DNA of 50,153 nucleotides from Chloroflexota bacterium (GTDB taxonomy: Bacteria; Chloroflexota; Anaerolineae; Anaerolineales; UBA4823). The position numbers and the translations under genes were made by a program. Below the pieces are notes generated by a model. The model was not told where the DNA came from. It searched no databases and worked only from the letters and a program-made list of their open reading frames with translations. The stretch is taken from the NCBI GenBank assembly GCA_020349245.1, contig CP070764.1:2432443-2482595 (forward strand). Reading direction: 5' to 3'. Of this stretch, positions 26,280 through 35,252 are shown piece after piece. The first letter of the stretch is position 1. Every line of letters begins with the position of its first letter.

Positions 26280-26846
26280 ACACAATTTGATTGCGGGAAT
26301 ATGAGGCCAAATTTTTTGTTTTATGGGAAGTACAAGCACCAATTTAGCAAAATTCGAACAGGTTAAATTGACTCGAATTCGAGAATTGCAGGGAATGAAC
26401 TTAACCCAGAAGAAATATCATTTCACACTCGAATTCGTGGCAGTAGCAATCCAGCAGTTACTCAAGGTATAAATTATTTGATGTAGTGGCACCAGCCAAT
26501 GAAATAATATCTCGAAGAATCCAATCTAAGCTGGTCTAATATTTTCAATCCATCGACCTTCTGCTGCATTAATTAGAAATATACTCTCAAGCCTTATCCT
26601 TTAGATTTCTTCTTTGATTTGATCTCAGCCATGTTGAGATTTATCGTTTACAATATTATCTTCAGATTCTAGAGAAGTTCAAATTTCAGGGAAATTCCCA
26701 GAAAATTAGTCCTTATGTTCTCTGATATCTTCTGTGCAGGATAGAAGTTGACCAAAAAATGGATTGCAAGTGATAAACAGCAATCACAAGCAACCATCTC
26801 TAATATTTCCTCCTAGACCGAATCGGAGAGATTATCAAAGGAAAAA
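26280..26846. other. 567-bp intergenic region, at most a tiny ORF
   Basis: A 49-codon frame at 26323-26472 (plus) contains KLTRIRELQGMNLTQKK, vaguely like the first helices of an XRE-type DNA-binding domain. It has no ribosome-binding site and is too short to be convincing. The remainder is AT-rich and holds the candidate promoter at 26748-26777. Nothing else was recognised. Confidence 0.4.
26748..26777 (+). promoter_or_regulatory. Candidate sigma70-type promoter of the DapA-family gene
   Basis: TTGACC (26748-26753) and GATAAA (26772-26777) are separated by 18 bases, ending 69 bases before the start codon. It matches five and four of six consensus positions; in AT-rich DNA this can arise by chance. 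Confidence 0.3.
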
Positions 26847-27737
26847 ATGATCCACGGTATATTGGCTGCTGCCATTACTCCATTAAAACCTGATTTCACA
26901 CCTGATTATGAAGCCATTCCAGGCTACCTAGATTTCCTGGCTTGCAGAGGTTGTCACGGCGCACTGGTTTTAGGAACTACCGGTGAAGGACCTTCCTTCA
27001 GTCCTGAACAACGGGTAGAAATAATCAACAATTCATTGCGCATCCGCGAAGAATGGCCGGATTTTTTCCTTTTAGCAGGTACTGGTACACCCAGTTTAGA
27101 TGAAACGGCAAGGTTAACCCGTGCTGCCTTTGATCTGGGGTTGGATGGAGTCATAATCGTTCCACCTTATTACTACCGAAAAGCAGGAGATGAAGGGCTG
27201 TTCTCCTGGTACAAGGAAATCATGGACAGATCAGTACCAACAGGCGGGGTTGTTCTCGGATACCACATTCCAGCTGTATCTGGCATTAGCTTCTCCATGG
27301 ATCTGATAGCCCGTTTACTTGATTCAGAACCAACCAAATTCATTGGCCTCAAAGATTCGTCCGGAGACTCTGATTTTGCTTACCAATTGGGTAAACGATT
27401 TGGGAATGCCCTCTCGGTTTTCACTGGAAACGATCGACACCTATCACTTGCTTTGCAGAATAGTGCTTCTGGCAGTATTACGGCAATGGCAAACGTAATC
27501 TCCCCATATCTGCGGGATCTCTGGATTGCTTTTCAGGAAAATAAAAATCTGGCGGAAATGCAGAAGGTCATAGATTCCGTTCGCGAAGTTTGCGAGAATT
27601 ACCAGCCATTTCCGCCATTAATCAAGTATTTATTAAGCAAGTACTTCGAATTTCCCCACTGGCCTGTTTGTCCACCGCTAATTTCGTTCACAGTTGATGG
27701 TAATGATCTGGTTTTCGATAAACTGAATTTAGCTTAA
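26847..27737 (+). CDS. Dihydrodipicolinate synthase/N-acetylneuraminate lyase family aldolase
   Basis: 296 residues, the normal length for this (beta/alpha)8 aldolase family; ATG preceded by AAGGA. Conserved features are GTTGEGPSFSPEQR near residue 43, the catalytic Tyr region VLGYHIPA and the Schiff-base Lys in KFIGLKDSSGD near residue 169. The arrangement GYHIPAVSG in place of the DapA YNVPGRT points to a paralogue and not true DapA, acting on another 2-keto acid such as a sugar-acid derivative or sialic acid. No lysine-pathway genes are nearby. The exact substrate is unknown. Confidence 0.9.
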   Translation: MIHGILAAAITPLKPDFTPDYEAIPGYLDFLACRGCHGALVLGTTGEGPSFSPEQRVEIINNSLRIREEWPDFFLLAGTGTPSLDETARLTRAAFDLGLDGVIIVPPYYYRKAGDEGLFSWYKEIMDRSVPTGGVVLGYHIPAVSGISFSMDLIARLLDSEPTKFIGLKDSSGDSDFAYQLGKRFGNALSVFTGNDRHLSLALQNSASGSITAMANVISPYLRDLWIAFQENKNLAEMQKVIDSVREVCENYQPFPPLIKYLLSKYFEFPHWPVCPPLISFTVDGNDLVFDKLNLA

Positions 27738-27786
27738 AATAAAACTATTAATCCAACTTCAACAATGGAATGATCCTCTTCATATT

Positions 27787-30180
27787 ATGAATTCACCAGA
27801 TCCTGAAAACAATGGCCAGGTAAGTGGAGAAAGACCAACCAATCAGCAAATTTTCCTGATCGGCCTCTTAGCGATTGTAATTGTGATCGTAATCGCAATA
27901 TCGATATTAATTCTCACGAGACCAGAAGCGGCAGCTGAAACACCATCACCAACGGCGGAAGTAATCGTTTCATCATCTCAGCTGCCTTCCATCTCAACAC
28001 CCACTTCTTCAATTACTCCCAGCCCTCGCTTCACATTTACTCCTAAACCAACGCGAACCCCAACCATAAAACCTACAGACACCCAAACCCCTTTTCCGAC
28101 CCTGGTTCCTTCGTTAACACCAGCTTTCGCCAGTGAATTTAATGATCAGTATTTTCTAATCCAATGGTCACCTGAACTTGCATCCCAGTTAATCGATATT
28201 TTGGAGGCGTATCCCGAGACCCTGTCCAGCTATGCGCGGGGAGCTGATGACCAAGGTTATTATGATGCCTTCAAATATGCAGTTTTCGCTCAGCAGGAAG
28301 CCTTGAACAGATTCCCAACGGCAAGCCAGGCACAGGATTGGACTTGGCGACTGGCTTACAACCTGGCAAGAACAGGTGATCCAACCGCAGGTGAGGTTTA
28401 CGCGTCTCAAATCACCCAAGAATTAAATAACGGTTATCTCTCGATGGATGAACCAATCTTCTGGGAATTTAATGGTGAACCTGCAATCATTGTCCAGATC
28501 ATCCCCTTGGAAGCTGCTCAGAATGAATCGAACCAGAGTCTGGTCAATGTGAGTGCTGGTGATAATGGAAGCAGCTATTTTTGGTTGTTAGCAGATTCTA
28601 GTGGCTATACTCATTTTCCATTGACAAGTGACTTCAATTTTGTCAATCCCAGTGAGACAGATTATTTCACAGCGGAAATTCCAGCTATCGATTCGAATGT
28701 CATCGGCACCTTCCCTTCGCGAGTTTTCAATTCATTGGAATATAAACTCCCAAACGTATTTAGTTTTATTTCGCAACCTCCGACAAGAATTCCGTTTGCA
28801 CCAGCCTCCCCTCCCCCAATCGGTCCAGACTTCAGGAATTCCTGGGAACCCAGTACATCCAATGAAAGCGATCTTCAATTTTCCGACAGCATCTTCCCGG
28901 CTTGCCCTGTCACCGTAACCCATTTTTATAAGTTGATGGGAAATTCTTTCACCTACGCAAATGCTTCATATGAAATAAATCCTGATCCGGAATTATTAGC
29001 GTATTGTGAATTCGTAGTCGATCACTCGATAAACGTTTGGGGATTGGAACCAACAATCCAGTTCATGGAAGCCTTGCTTCCCGATTGGCCTCCGGAAACC
29101 ACAACCACTGGTAAGGATTTCCCAGAAGATGCCAAGGACGAATGGCTTTATCGCCTCAGCATTTACCATGCCCTGCTCGGAAATCGAGATACAGCAATTG
29201 ACTATGCGGAAACGATCCTCGCTGAACCTGCTGTTCCGGATAGCAGCTGGATTGCACCTGCCGCCGAATTCATCGAAACCTACCAATCGCCTAAAGATAT
29301 TTACCACGCTTGCCTGCCGTCCTCATTTTGTGATCAAGGAGCCGCTTTCGCAAGCCTGGTCAGCACTCTGACGCCAGATGAGTTCCCGGATCTGGTTCCC
29401 GTTCTCAAGGAAGGGGGGGTGACCGTCCGTTCGAATGGGTTTTTTGACTTTGATAACGATGGAACAACTGAACGTTGGGTCGTGATTCGCCATCAACTTG
29501 GTTCCCCTCTTGAATTTTGGATCATCTCACCTGGAGAGGATAAATTATCAGCTACATATGTTGAGACGCTTGAAAATGACAAGCCTCGAGTCACTTTTCT
29601 AGAACCCATATCTGAGCCGCCAACAGTAAAAATCGATCCAGATATCACCTTTCAATACATCGCACAGGGTCCTGAAAATGAACCAATCATTATCATGGTC
29701 AAGCAGGAAGTGATATTCGCCTCCGATCGCACAAAAATGGAACTGGATAATTTAGAGACAATCTTGTTCAGTGGTGGTGATCCGGAATTCGTAAAAGATG
29801 AATTGGTAGCCCTCCGCAAATCATCATACTTCACCTGTTCCTATATACTTTGTCCCCGTTATTTCTATCTGCTGGGTCTTTCTTTCGAACTCTTGAATGA
29901 TGACTTTTCCGCAGTTGACGCCTATCTGGAGTTATGGCGGGATTTCCCAGATCATCCATTTACCACAATGGCAAGATTTAAATTGGGATCAACTATCACT
30001 CCAATACCAACTTCAACTCAAACACCAACATCAGTCATTACAATAACCCCCACAGGAACAGGTACGGCTGCGACATCATCACCCACAGTGACGAATACCC
30101 CGGAAGGGTATCCACCACCAGGTTATCCCCCTCCTGGGAGCACTCCAACCAGTACCCAGTCAGGATATCCTTATCCATGA
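27787..30180 (+). CDS. Large secreted or membrane-anchored hypothetical protein
   Basis: 797 residues, no family recognised. A short cytoplasmic N terminus and one membrane helix (~24-45) are followed by a Ser/Thr/Pro linker (~55-105). The long extracellular part has helical segments with TPR-like character (AVFAQQEALNRF, LYRLSIYHALLGNRDTAIDYAETIL, YFYLLGLSFELLNDDFSAVDAYLELWRDFPDH), a beta region with DFDNDGTTERWVVI resembling an FG-GAP-like calcium loop, and a C-terminal tail of PPPG repeats. It may be a surface protein with tetratricopeptide-like repeats. Starts 49 nt after the aldolase gene and is probably independent in function. Confidence 0.75.
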   Translation: MNSPDPENNGQVSGERPTNQQIFLIGLLAIVIVIVIAISILILTRPEAAAETPSPTAEVIVSSSQLPSISTPTSSITPSPRFTFTPKPTRTPTIKPTDTQTPFPTLVPSLTPAFASEFNDQYFLIQWSPELASQLIDILEAYPETLSSYARGADDQGYYDAFKYAVFAQQEALNRFPTASQAQDWTWRLAYNLARTGDPTAGEVYASQITQELNNGYLSMDEPIFWEFNGEPAIIVQIIPLEAAQNESNQSLVNVSAGDNGSSYFWLLADSSGYTHFPLTSDFNFVNPSETDYFTAEIPAIDSNVIGTFPSRVFNSLEYKLPNVFSFISQPPTRIPFAPASPPPIGPDFRNSWEPSTSNESDLQFSDSIFPACPVTVTHFYKLMGNSFTYANASYEINPDPELLAYCEFVVDHSINVWGLEPTIQFMEALLPDWPPETTTTGKDFPEDAKDEWLYRLSIYHALLGNRDTAIDYAETILAEPAVPDSSWIAPAAEFIETYQSPKDIYHACLPSSFCDQGAAFASLVSTLTPDEFPDLVPVLKEGGVTVRSNGFFDFDNDGTTERWVVIRHQLGSPLEFWIISPGEDKLSATYVETLENDKPRVTFLEPISEPPTVKIDPDITFQYIAQGPENEPIIIMVKQEVIFASDRTKMELDNLETILFSGGDPEFVKDELVALRKSSYFTCSYILCPRYFYLLGLSFELLNDDFSAVDAYLELWRDFPDHPFTTMARFKLGSTITPIPTSTQTPTSVITITPTGTGTAATSSPTVTNTPEGYPPPGYPPPGSTPTSTQSGYPYP

Positions 30181-30238
30181 TATTTATACAATAGACTATT
30201 TATCACCATGAGCGAGTGGAGGTAGGCCTCAATCTAGT

Positions 30239-31063
30239 ATGGCTCCAGCAGAATGGCGGTTGATCCGTACTCCTCCAGCAGAAGGTGCCTGGAATATGGC
30301 AGTTGATGAAGCCATACTCGAATTTGCTGGCCGCGGTGATGTTCCTCCGACTCTCAGATTGTATGCCTGGTATCCAGCATGCCTTTCCTTGGGATACGGC
30401 CAACCAGTCGATGACGCTGACCTGGATCGATTGAAAAAACGAGCTTGGGGATTGGTACGACGTCCGACAGGTGGACGGGCAATCCTCCACACTGATGAAC
30501 TCACATATTGTGTCTGTGGTCCGCAAGACGAACCCATCCTTTCAGGAAGCGTTTTGGAAAGCTATCATCGCCTATCGCAGGCTTTATTAGCAGCGCTTCA
30601 ATTACTGGGGATTCATGCTGATGCAGAAAAGAGATACTCTCTTGAAGATACCCAAAGCAAGGAAAATCCGGTCTGCTTTGAGGTTCCTTCAAATTATGAA
30701 ATCACTGTCTCCGGAAAGAAGATTGTTGGCAGTGCCCAATCACGAAAAAAATCAAGCGTATTGCAGCATGGCACGCTGCCCCTCTATGGTGATTTTACTA
30801 GGATCATCCAGGTGCTGAAATTTTCTAATCACAGCCAGCGGCAAAACTCTAGACAGAGATTGCTCTCCCGTGCAACAACAGTCGAATCTGTGATCGGCTA
30901 CCGGGGAGATTGGTGGATAGCTGCTCAAGCCTTCCAGATCGGTTTCACTTCAGCTTTGAACCTGAACCTGCAAAAATCTGGTTTAACCGCAGCTGAAGGC
31001 CGACGTGCGATGGAACTTTATCAGGAGAAATTTAATAACCGGGAGTGGACCGAGAAATTCTGA
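30239..31063 (+). CDS. Lipoate-protein ligase A / octanoyltransferase-like protein
   Basis: 274 residues of the biotin/lipoate ligase (BPL_LplA_LipB) fold. Typical elements are WNMAVDEAIL near residue 20, LYAWYPACLSLGYGQ, RRPTGGRAILHTDELTY near residue 75 and VSGKKIVGSAQ with the substrate-binding Lys, followed by QHGTLPLYGD. The family attaches lipoyl or octanoyl groups to E2 or GcvH proteins. LplA and LipM have the same motifs, so ligase and amidotransferase cannot be separated here. The nearest good ribosome-binding site (GGAGG at 30218) is 16 bases from the ATG, which is long, so translation may be weak. Confidence 0.88.
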   Translation: MAPAEWRLIRTPPAEGAWNMAVDEAILEFAGRGDVPPTLRLYAWYPACLSLGYGQPVDDADLDRLKKRAWGLVRRPTGGRAILHTDELTYCVCGPQDEPILSGSVLESYHRLSQALLAALQLLGIHADAEKRYSLEDTQSKENPVCFEVPSNYEITVSGKKIVGSAQSRKKSSVLQHGTLPLYGDFTRIIQVLKFSNHSQRQNSRQRLLSRATTVESVIGYRGDWWIAAQAFQIGFTSALNLNLQKSGLTAAEGRRAMELYQEKFNNREWTEKF

Positions 31064-31158
31064 AGTGTAATGCTGGAAAACAACCTGTTTTCTCACTTAC
31101 ACTGCAAACATCATGCTCATTACAAGATTATAATATCTTTCTCAATAATTTCCTGTTG

Positions 31159-31181
31159 CTGACCAGCGGAGGTCAGTTTTT
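31159..31181 (+). terminator. Intrinsic terminator after the lipoate ligase-like gene
   Basis: CTGACC (31159-31164) pairs with GGTCAG (31171-31176) with an AGCGGA loop and is followed by five T. Confidence 0.7.
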
Positions 31182-31231
31182 CACAATTTTATTTCATTCG
31201 ACGAGCTTTCCAAGAAGGAAAGATCTTCACC

Positions 31232-31516
31232 ATGAGCCTGGGATTATTAAGACTTCATCTTCATCTCGCAGGATGTACTTCACTCAAGGAAAAACGCCGG
31301 CGATTAAAACCTCTGATCAGCCGGCTTCACCGTGAGTTTAACATTTCTGTCGCAGAGATGGATTTCCAGGATAGCTGGCAGGAAGCATTGATCGCCTGTG
31401 CATTAATTAGTAATGATAATGGCCACACCCAGCGTTGCTTGCTAGAGGTTGTCCGCTGGATTGAAACCTCCTGGCCAGATGTCACCCTGGTGGATGACCA
31501 CCTGGAAATCTATTGA
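31232..31516 (+). CDS. DUF503 (YlxP-like) protein
   Basis: 94 residues, the usual length for this family. The pattern LHLAGCTSLKEKRRRLKPLISRLHREFNISVAEMD is diagnostic, followed by EALIACALISNDNGH and a final strand. The fold is a small alpha/beta protein; Bacillus YlxP lies in the nusA-infB-rbfA operon and is linked to ribosome function, but that operon is not here. It directly precedes the CstA gene (14 nt). Confidence 0.88.
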   Translation: MSLGLLRLHLHLAGCTSLKEKRRRLKPLISRLHREFNISVAEMDFQDSWQEALIACALISNDNGHTQRCLLEVVRWIETSWPDVTLVDDHLEIY

Positions 31517-31529
31517 TGCTCGATAATTT

Positions 31530-33323
31530 TTGATTAGGTGGCAATTAACTTACCAAATGGGTATATTGACGCTGCTCATCACGATCGTAATACTGTTGCT
31601 AGCTTTCCGCTATTACGCAGCAGGGAAAATAACCCAAGTTGTGAACCCTAATATGTCGAGATCTACACCGGCGCGCCGCAATATGGACGGCGTGGAATTT
31701 ATCCCCACGCCAAAATCAATTCTCGCAGGGTATCAATTCAAATCAATTTCGCTTGATCTAATAATCGGTCCAGTAATTGCTGTTCAATTTGGCTGGTTAC
31801 CTGCTGTTCTCTGGGTGTTATTCGGTGCATTATTTTTCGGATGGGCCCAGGACTTTTTATCCACTATAATCTCAATGAGGGAGGCAGGTCGAAATCTCAG
31901 CGATCTGGTTGGTTCTTATTTCAATCCGGGAGCCCGCACTGCATTACTGATATTTATTTTCCTGTATTTACTGATCATTATTGGCCAGTTTGGTCTGTTA
32001 ATTGCCACCCTGATGGCAAGGGAAAATGTTCCCATTAATATCCTCTTGCTTGGAATTACAGCCTTCTTAGCCGGACAGATGATCTATCGTTGGCGAATAC
32101 ACCCGGTATGGGTAGTTTCGATATCCCTTACCCTTGTTTTTATCGGATTCCGGATCAGCTTAATTCCCAGTGTAGACCAATTGATCGCTGCTTTAAACCA
32201 AGAACTGCTTGGTCTTGGCTCACTTTCACATCAGGTCGCAGGGATATCCTCAGGTCATACCTGGCTTTCCTTTTTCTGGATCGTGATTATTTTATTAATA
32301 TGCGCACTAGGTGCTGTCCTGCCGATCTGGCGGTTTTCAGTGCCATTTAATGCCTTATCATCCTGGATAATCCTCTCTATCATTTCGCTGTCAATCATCG
32401 GATTAATAGTTGGCACTATGAATGGTTCAATAAGCAAGAATTTTGAAATTCCCGCCATTACATCATCTTTACCACCACACCTCGGACCTATTTGGCCGAT
32501 GCTTTTCGTCACAATATCCAGCGGAGCTGTATCAGGCTGGCATTCATTGGTCACAACATTTTCTTCCTCCCACCAGGTTGAAAAAGAACCGGATGCTTTT
32601 CCGGTCGTTGCTGGTGGATTATTTCTGGAAACGATCATGGTTGTCTTCGTTATCATCCTGGCTGCTAGTTTTGGCATAACTGCAGGAACGTTTGACCCGG
32701 GACAAGATTATGCTCTGATTGCTGGACCGGCGAGCGTATTCGCAGCTGGGTTGGCCGAGACTCTTAATGTACTCGGATTTAAAGAATCATTCGTAGATTC
32801 TCTTGGTACCATTCTCTTCGCCATCATGGGGATTACGGTTCTCCAATTAGCCTTTCGGTATGCAAGAATTGTCACTGCTGCGCTCCTCGGAAAAAAAATT
32901 CAATCCCTTAAGAAGGTAAAAATAAGCACGCTTTTTATCCTTGTCGTAGCTACATTAATCATATTTTCAAGCTTTACTCAGCAGCTTTGGATTCTATTCG
33001 CCAGTGCAAACCAGCTTCTCGCAGCGATAACCTTGCTGCTCGCATCCAACTGGTTGGCAACAAATGGGAAATCACATCTTTGGACATTACTCCCAGCTGG
33101 GTTTCTATTTTGTACTGGACTAGCAGCTCTGTTCTACAGCGTGATTTACCAATCGCTTTTCCAACAGCTATTTTTCACTCCTGAAATCAAGTTCCTCCAG
33201 ATTCTTGAGAAACTGGTTTCAGGCAGTTCCGGCATCTTACTCGGAATTACTGCTTGTTATCTGTTTTTCCAGGGTACTAGGGTTCTATCCAAGTTAAGTA
33301 AGGAGAGAAAGCTGAAATCCTAG
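31530..33323 (+). CDS. cstA: Carbon starvation protein CstA family transporter
   Basis: About 590 residues with roughly 15 hydrophobic segments. The family signature is clear: DGVEFIPTPKSILAGYQF, then LIIGPVIAVQFGWLPAVLWVL and FLSTIISMREAGRNLSDLV. It is shorter than E. coli CstA (701). CstA proteins are inner-membrane importers of peptides or pyruvate induced at carbon limitation. The start is ambiguous: a TTG at 31530 is the longest reading and an ATG at 31557 sits just before the first membrane helix; neither has a good ribosome-binding site. Confidence 0.92.
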   Translation: MIRWQLTYQMGILTLLITIVILLLAFRYYAAGKITQVVNPNMSRSTPARRNMDGVEFIPTPKSILAGYQFKSISLDLIIGPVIAVQFGWLPAVLWVLFGALFFGWAQDFLSTIISMREAGRNLSDLVGSYFNPGARTALLIFIFLYLLIIIGQFGLLIATLMARENVPINILLLGITAFLAGQMIYRWRIHPVWVVSISLTLVFIGFRISLIPSVDQLIAALNQELLGLGSLSHQVAGISSGHTWLSFFWIVIILLICALGAVLPIWRFSVPFNALSSWIILSIISLSIIGLIVGTMNGSISKNFEIPAITSSLPPHLGPIWPMLFVTISSGAVSGWHSLVTTFSSSHQVEKEPDAFPVVAGGLFLETIMVVFVIILAASFGITAGTFDPGQDYALIAGPASVFAAGLAETLNVLGFKESFVDSLGTILFAIMGITVLQLAFRYARIVTAALLGKKIQSLKKVKISTLFILVVATLIIFSSFTQQLWILFASANQLLAAITLLLASNWLATNGKSHLWTLLPAGFLFCTGLAALFYSVIYQSLFQQLFFTPEIKFLQILEKLVSGSSGILLGITACYLFFQGTRVLSKLSKERKLKS

Positions 33324-33408
33324 CATCTCTTAGAGGGTGTGCAGTAATAATACTAAACTAAATATTCAGATTTCAAGGACATATCGCCAAGAAGGAGTAT
33401 AAAAACTA

Positions 33409-34200
33409 ATGGACCTCGGATTACATGGGAAAAAAGCATTGATTACCGGATCCAGCCGTGGGCTGGGATTCGCGACTGCGAAATTATTAGCCCAGGAAGG
33501 CTGTGACATCGCCATTAATAGTCGGGATCAGGAAAGACTTGCCGCAGCAAATGAGGAAATATCTGCAGAATCAAATGGAAGGATATTCTCCATCATTGCT
33601 GATGTCTCCTTGGGGGAGGATGCAGATAGGCTTGTGAAAGAATCTGCCGGTTTACTTGGAGGGCTGGATATATTGATAACCAATTCGGGGGGGCCACCTT
33701 CCGGGAAATTTGAAACTTTCGATGATCAAACGTGGGTAGCAGCAATCAATTTGAACTTTCTTAGTCACGTGAGATTAATCCGAACAGCCTTGCCCTACTT
33801 GAAAGATTCGTCATCAGCAAGCGTATTGACCATAACCTCCATGTCAGTCAAACAGCCCGTTCCCAATCTTGTCTTATCGAACAGCGTGCGCAGTGCTACG
33901 GTCGGATTAACCAAGACACTGGCACTCGAATTGGGAGATGAAGGTATCCGTTTCAACTCCATATTGCCTGGATGGACGGAAACTGAACGAGTCCAGGAAC
34001 TAATGGCTTTCCGTGCAGAAAACAACAAGACCACGATCGATGAGGAGCTTACCAAGCAAGCTAAAGACAGCCCGCTGGGTCGGCTTGGATCACCAAAGGA
34101 ATTTGCTAATATGGCTGTATTCCTTGCATCCCCTGCTGCTTCCTATCTCACCGGGAGCATGATTGTAGTTGATGGAGGAATGTATAAAGCCACTTATTAA
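33409..34200 (+). CDS. Atypical short-chain dehydrogenase/reductase
   Basis: 263 residues with a Rossmann N terminus (ITGSSRGLGFATAKLLAQEG), NSGGPPSG near residue 91 and a C-terminal SYLTGSMIVVDGG. The catalytic Ser is present (LTITSMSV), but the YxxxK active site is replaced: the aligned segment reads SNSVRSATVGLTKTLALELG, giving Ser for Tyr and Arg for Lys. This matches the described FabG-like SDR subgroup without the perfect catalytic tetrad. Oxidoreductase activity is therefore uncertain. It starts after AAGGAG at 33390 and stands alone between two differently oriented groups. Confidence 0.88.
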   Translation: MDLGLHGKKALITGSSRGLGFATAKLLAQEGCDIAINSRDQERLAAANEEISAESNGRIFSIIADVSLGEDADRLVKESAGLLGGLDILITNSGGPPSGKFETFDDQTWVAAINLNFLSHVRLIRTALPYLKDSSSASVLTITSMSVKQPVPNLVLSNSVRSATVGLTKTLALELGDEGIRFNSILPGWTETERVQELMAFRAENNKTTIDEELTKQAKDSPLGRLGSPKEFANMAVFLASPAASYLTGSMIVVDGGMYKATY

Positions 34201-34278
34201 TCAGTGAATAATCAGGCCGAACCCAAGAAGGTCTCTTCCGGATTATAATTTCCTGTCAAATAAATTCGCTTGTATCGG

Positions 34279-34623
34279 TTACTGAACGTGAAGTAAAACC
34301 TTGCCTTCACTCCACAGTTCTTCCAAGCGGTAATAATCTCTTCGCTTTGGAGAAAATACATGCAGAATGATGTCCCCATAATCCACTAAAATCCAACCAT
34401 CCTCTGCTTGACCTTCGATACGAGCATTAATCCTGAAATCTTTCTTAACCTGTTCTACGGTCGAATCAACCAGAGCCTGGATCATACGGTTAGTAGTTCC
34501 CGAGCAAATAATGAAATAATCGGCAAATATGGCAATCTCGTGCAGGTCAATTAAGATGATATCCTCACCTTTTTTATTTTCTAAAGAATTTACTATCGAT
34601 CGGGCAATATCTAATATTTCCAG
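34279..34623 (-). CDS. rsfS: Ribosomal silencing factor RsfS, apparent non-canonical start
   Basis: The first ATG in this frame (34485) would remove the N-terminal half of the family fold. Upstream, the frame reads LEILDIARSIVNSLENKKGE, DIILIDLHEIAIFADYFIICSGTT and on into the ATG-initiated part with GWILVDYGDIILHVFS and a terminal EELWSEG, a complete RsfS. There is no ATG, GTG or TTG between the in-frame stop and that region. The CTG at 34623 has AAGAGGTG ending four bases upstream and is proposed as the start, giving 114 residues. RsfS binds ribosomal protein uL14 and blocks subunit joining in starvation. It lies 25 nt downstream of thpR on the same strand. Confidence 0.85.
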   Translation of the reverse strand: MEILDIARSIVNSLENKKGEDIILIDLHEIAIFADYFIICSGTTNRMIQALVDSTVEQVKKDFRINARIEGQAEDGWILVDYGDIILHVFSPKRRDYYRLEELWSEGKVLLHVQ

Positions 34624-34627
34624 GTTA

Positions 34628-34635
34628 CACCTCTT
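34628..34635 (-). promoter_or_regulatory. Ribosome-binding site of rsfS supporting a CTG start
   Basis: AAGAGGTG on the minus strand lies four bases before the CTG at 34623-34621. No conventional start codon is at suitable spacing, so it defines the likely start. Confidence 0.6.
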
Positions 34636-34648
34636 GTAAAATTTGTGA

Positions 34649-35248
34649 TTATGCAGTACTTATATCGCTTCGTTCCAACGCTGCCGAGTAAATCGGAGTA
34701 TAAACCGCTCCATCTGGTTTTAGATCGCTTCGATAGAGGTACACAGTATTGAGGCGATCAGCTCCCAAAAACCCTACCTTATAATCCTCCAGGACACCAG
34801 CGATCTTGTGAACATCCTGTGCGGAAGCATTCCGCGAGACGCGACCAAAAGTCAAATGTGGAGAGAACGGTCGCCGCTCTCTGGAATATCCAAGCCGTGC
34901 GGTTTCGATTTCAAGATTATGCTGGAGGGTAATTAATTCCTGTGATACTTCCATCCCAATCCAGATTACCCTGGGATTATAGGTTTTTGGAAATGCGCCA
35001 ATCCCTCCAACGCTGATATCACATTCACTATGATTGGAGGCGACCTTCCCCAAAATGTCTTTCAGAATCTCCAGGTTTGCTGACGAGACATTTCCAAGAA
35101 ATTTCAAGGTCAAGTGAATATTTTCCACTGGAACCCAGCGGATGGGAATATTTTTTAAGCGCGCCTTGAGATCTTGAGAAACCCCGTCTATCCTCTCCAA
35201 AATCTCCCCGGATAAATTAACTGCAATAAAAGCGCGTAACACGGACAT
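34649..35248 (-). CDS. thpR: RNA 2',3'-cyclic phosphodiesterase (ThpR/LigT family)
   Basis: 199 residues, 2H phosphoesterase fold. The two HxTx motifs are HLTLKFLG near residue 45 and HLTFGRV near residue 130. The enzyme opens 2',3'-cyclic phosphates on RNA; the cellular role is unclear. It lies 4 nt downstream of the single-domain receiver gene and 25 nt upstream of rsfS, so the three are one transcript. Start ATG at 35248. Confidence 0.92.
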   Translation of the reverse strand: MSVLRAFIAVNLSGEILERIDGVSQDLKARLKNIPIRWVPVENIHLTLKFLGNVSSANLEILKDILGKVASNHSECDISVGGIGAFPKTYNPRVIWIGMEVSQELITLQHNLEIETARLGYSRERRPFSPHLTFGRVSRNASAQDVHKIAGVLEDYKVGFLGADRLNTVYLYRSDLKPDGAVYTPIYSAALERSDISTA

Positions 35249-35252
35249 AATT

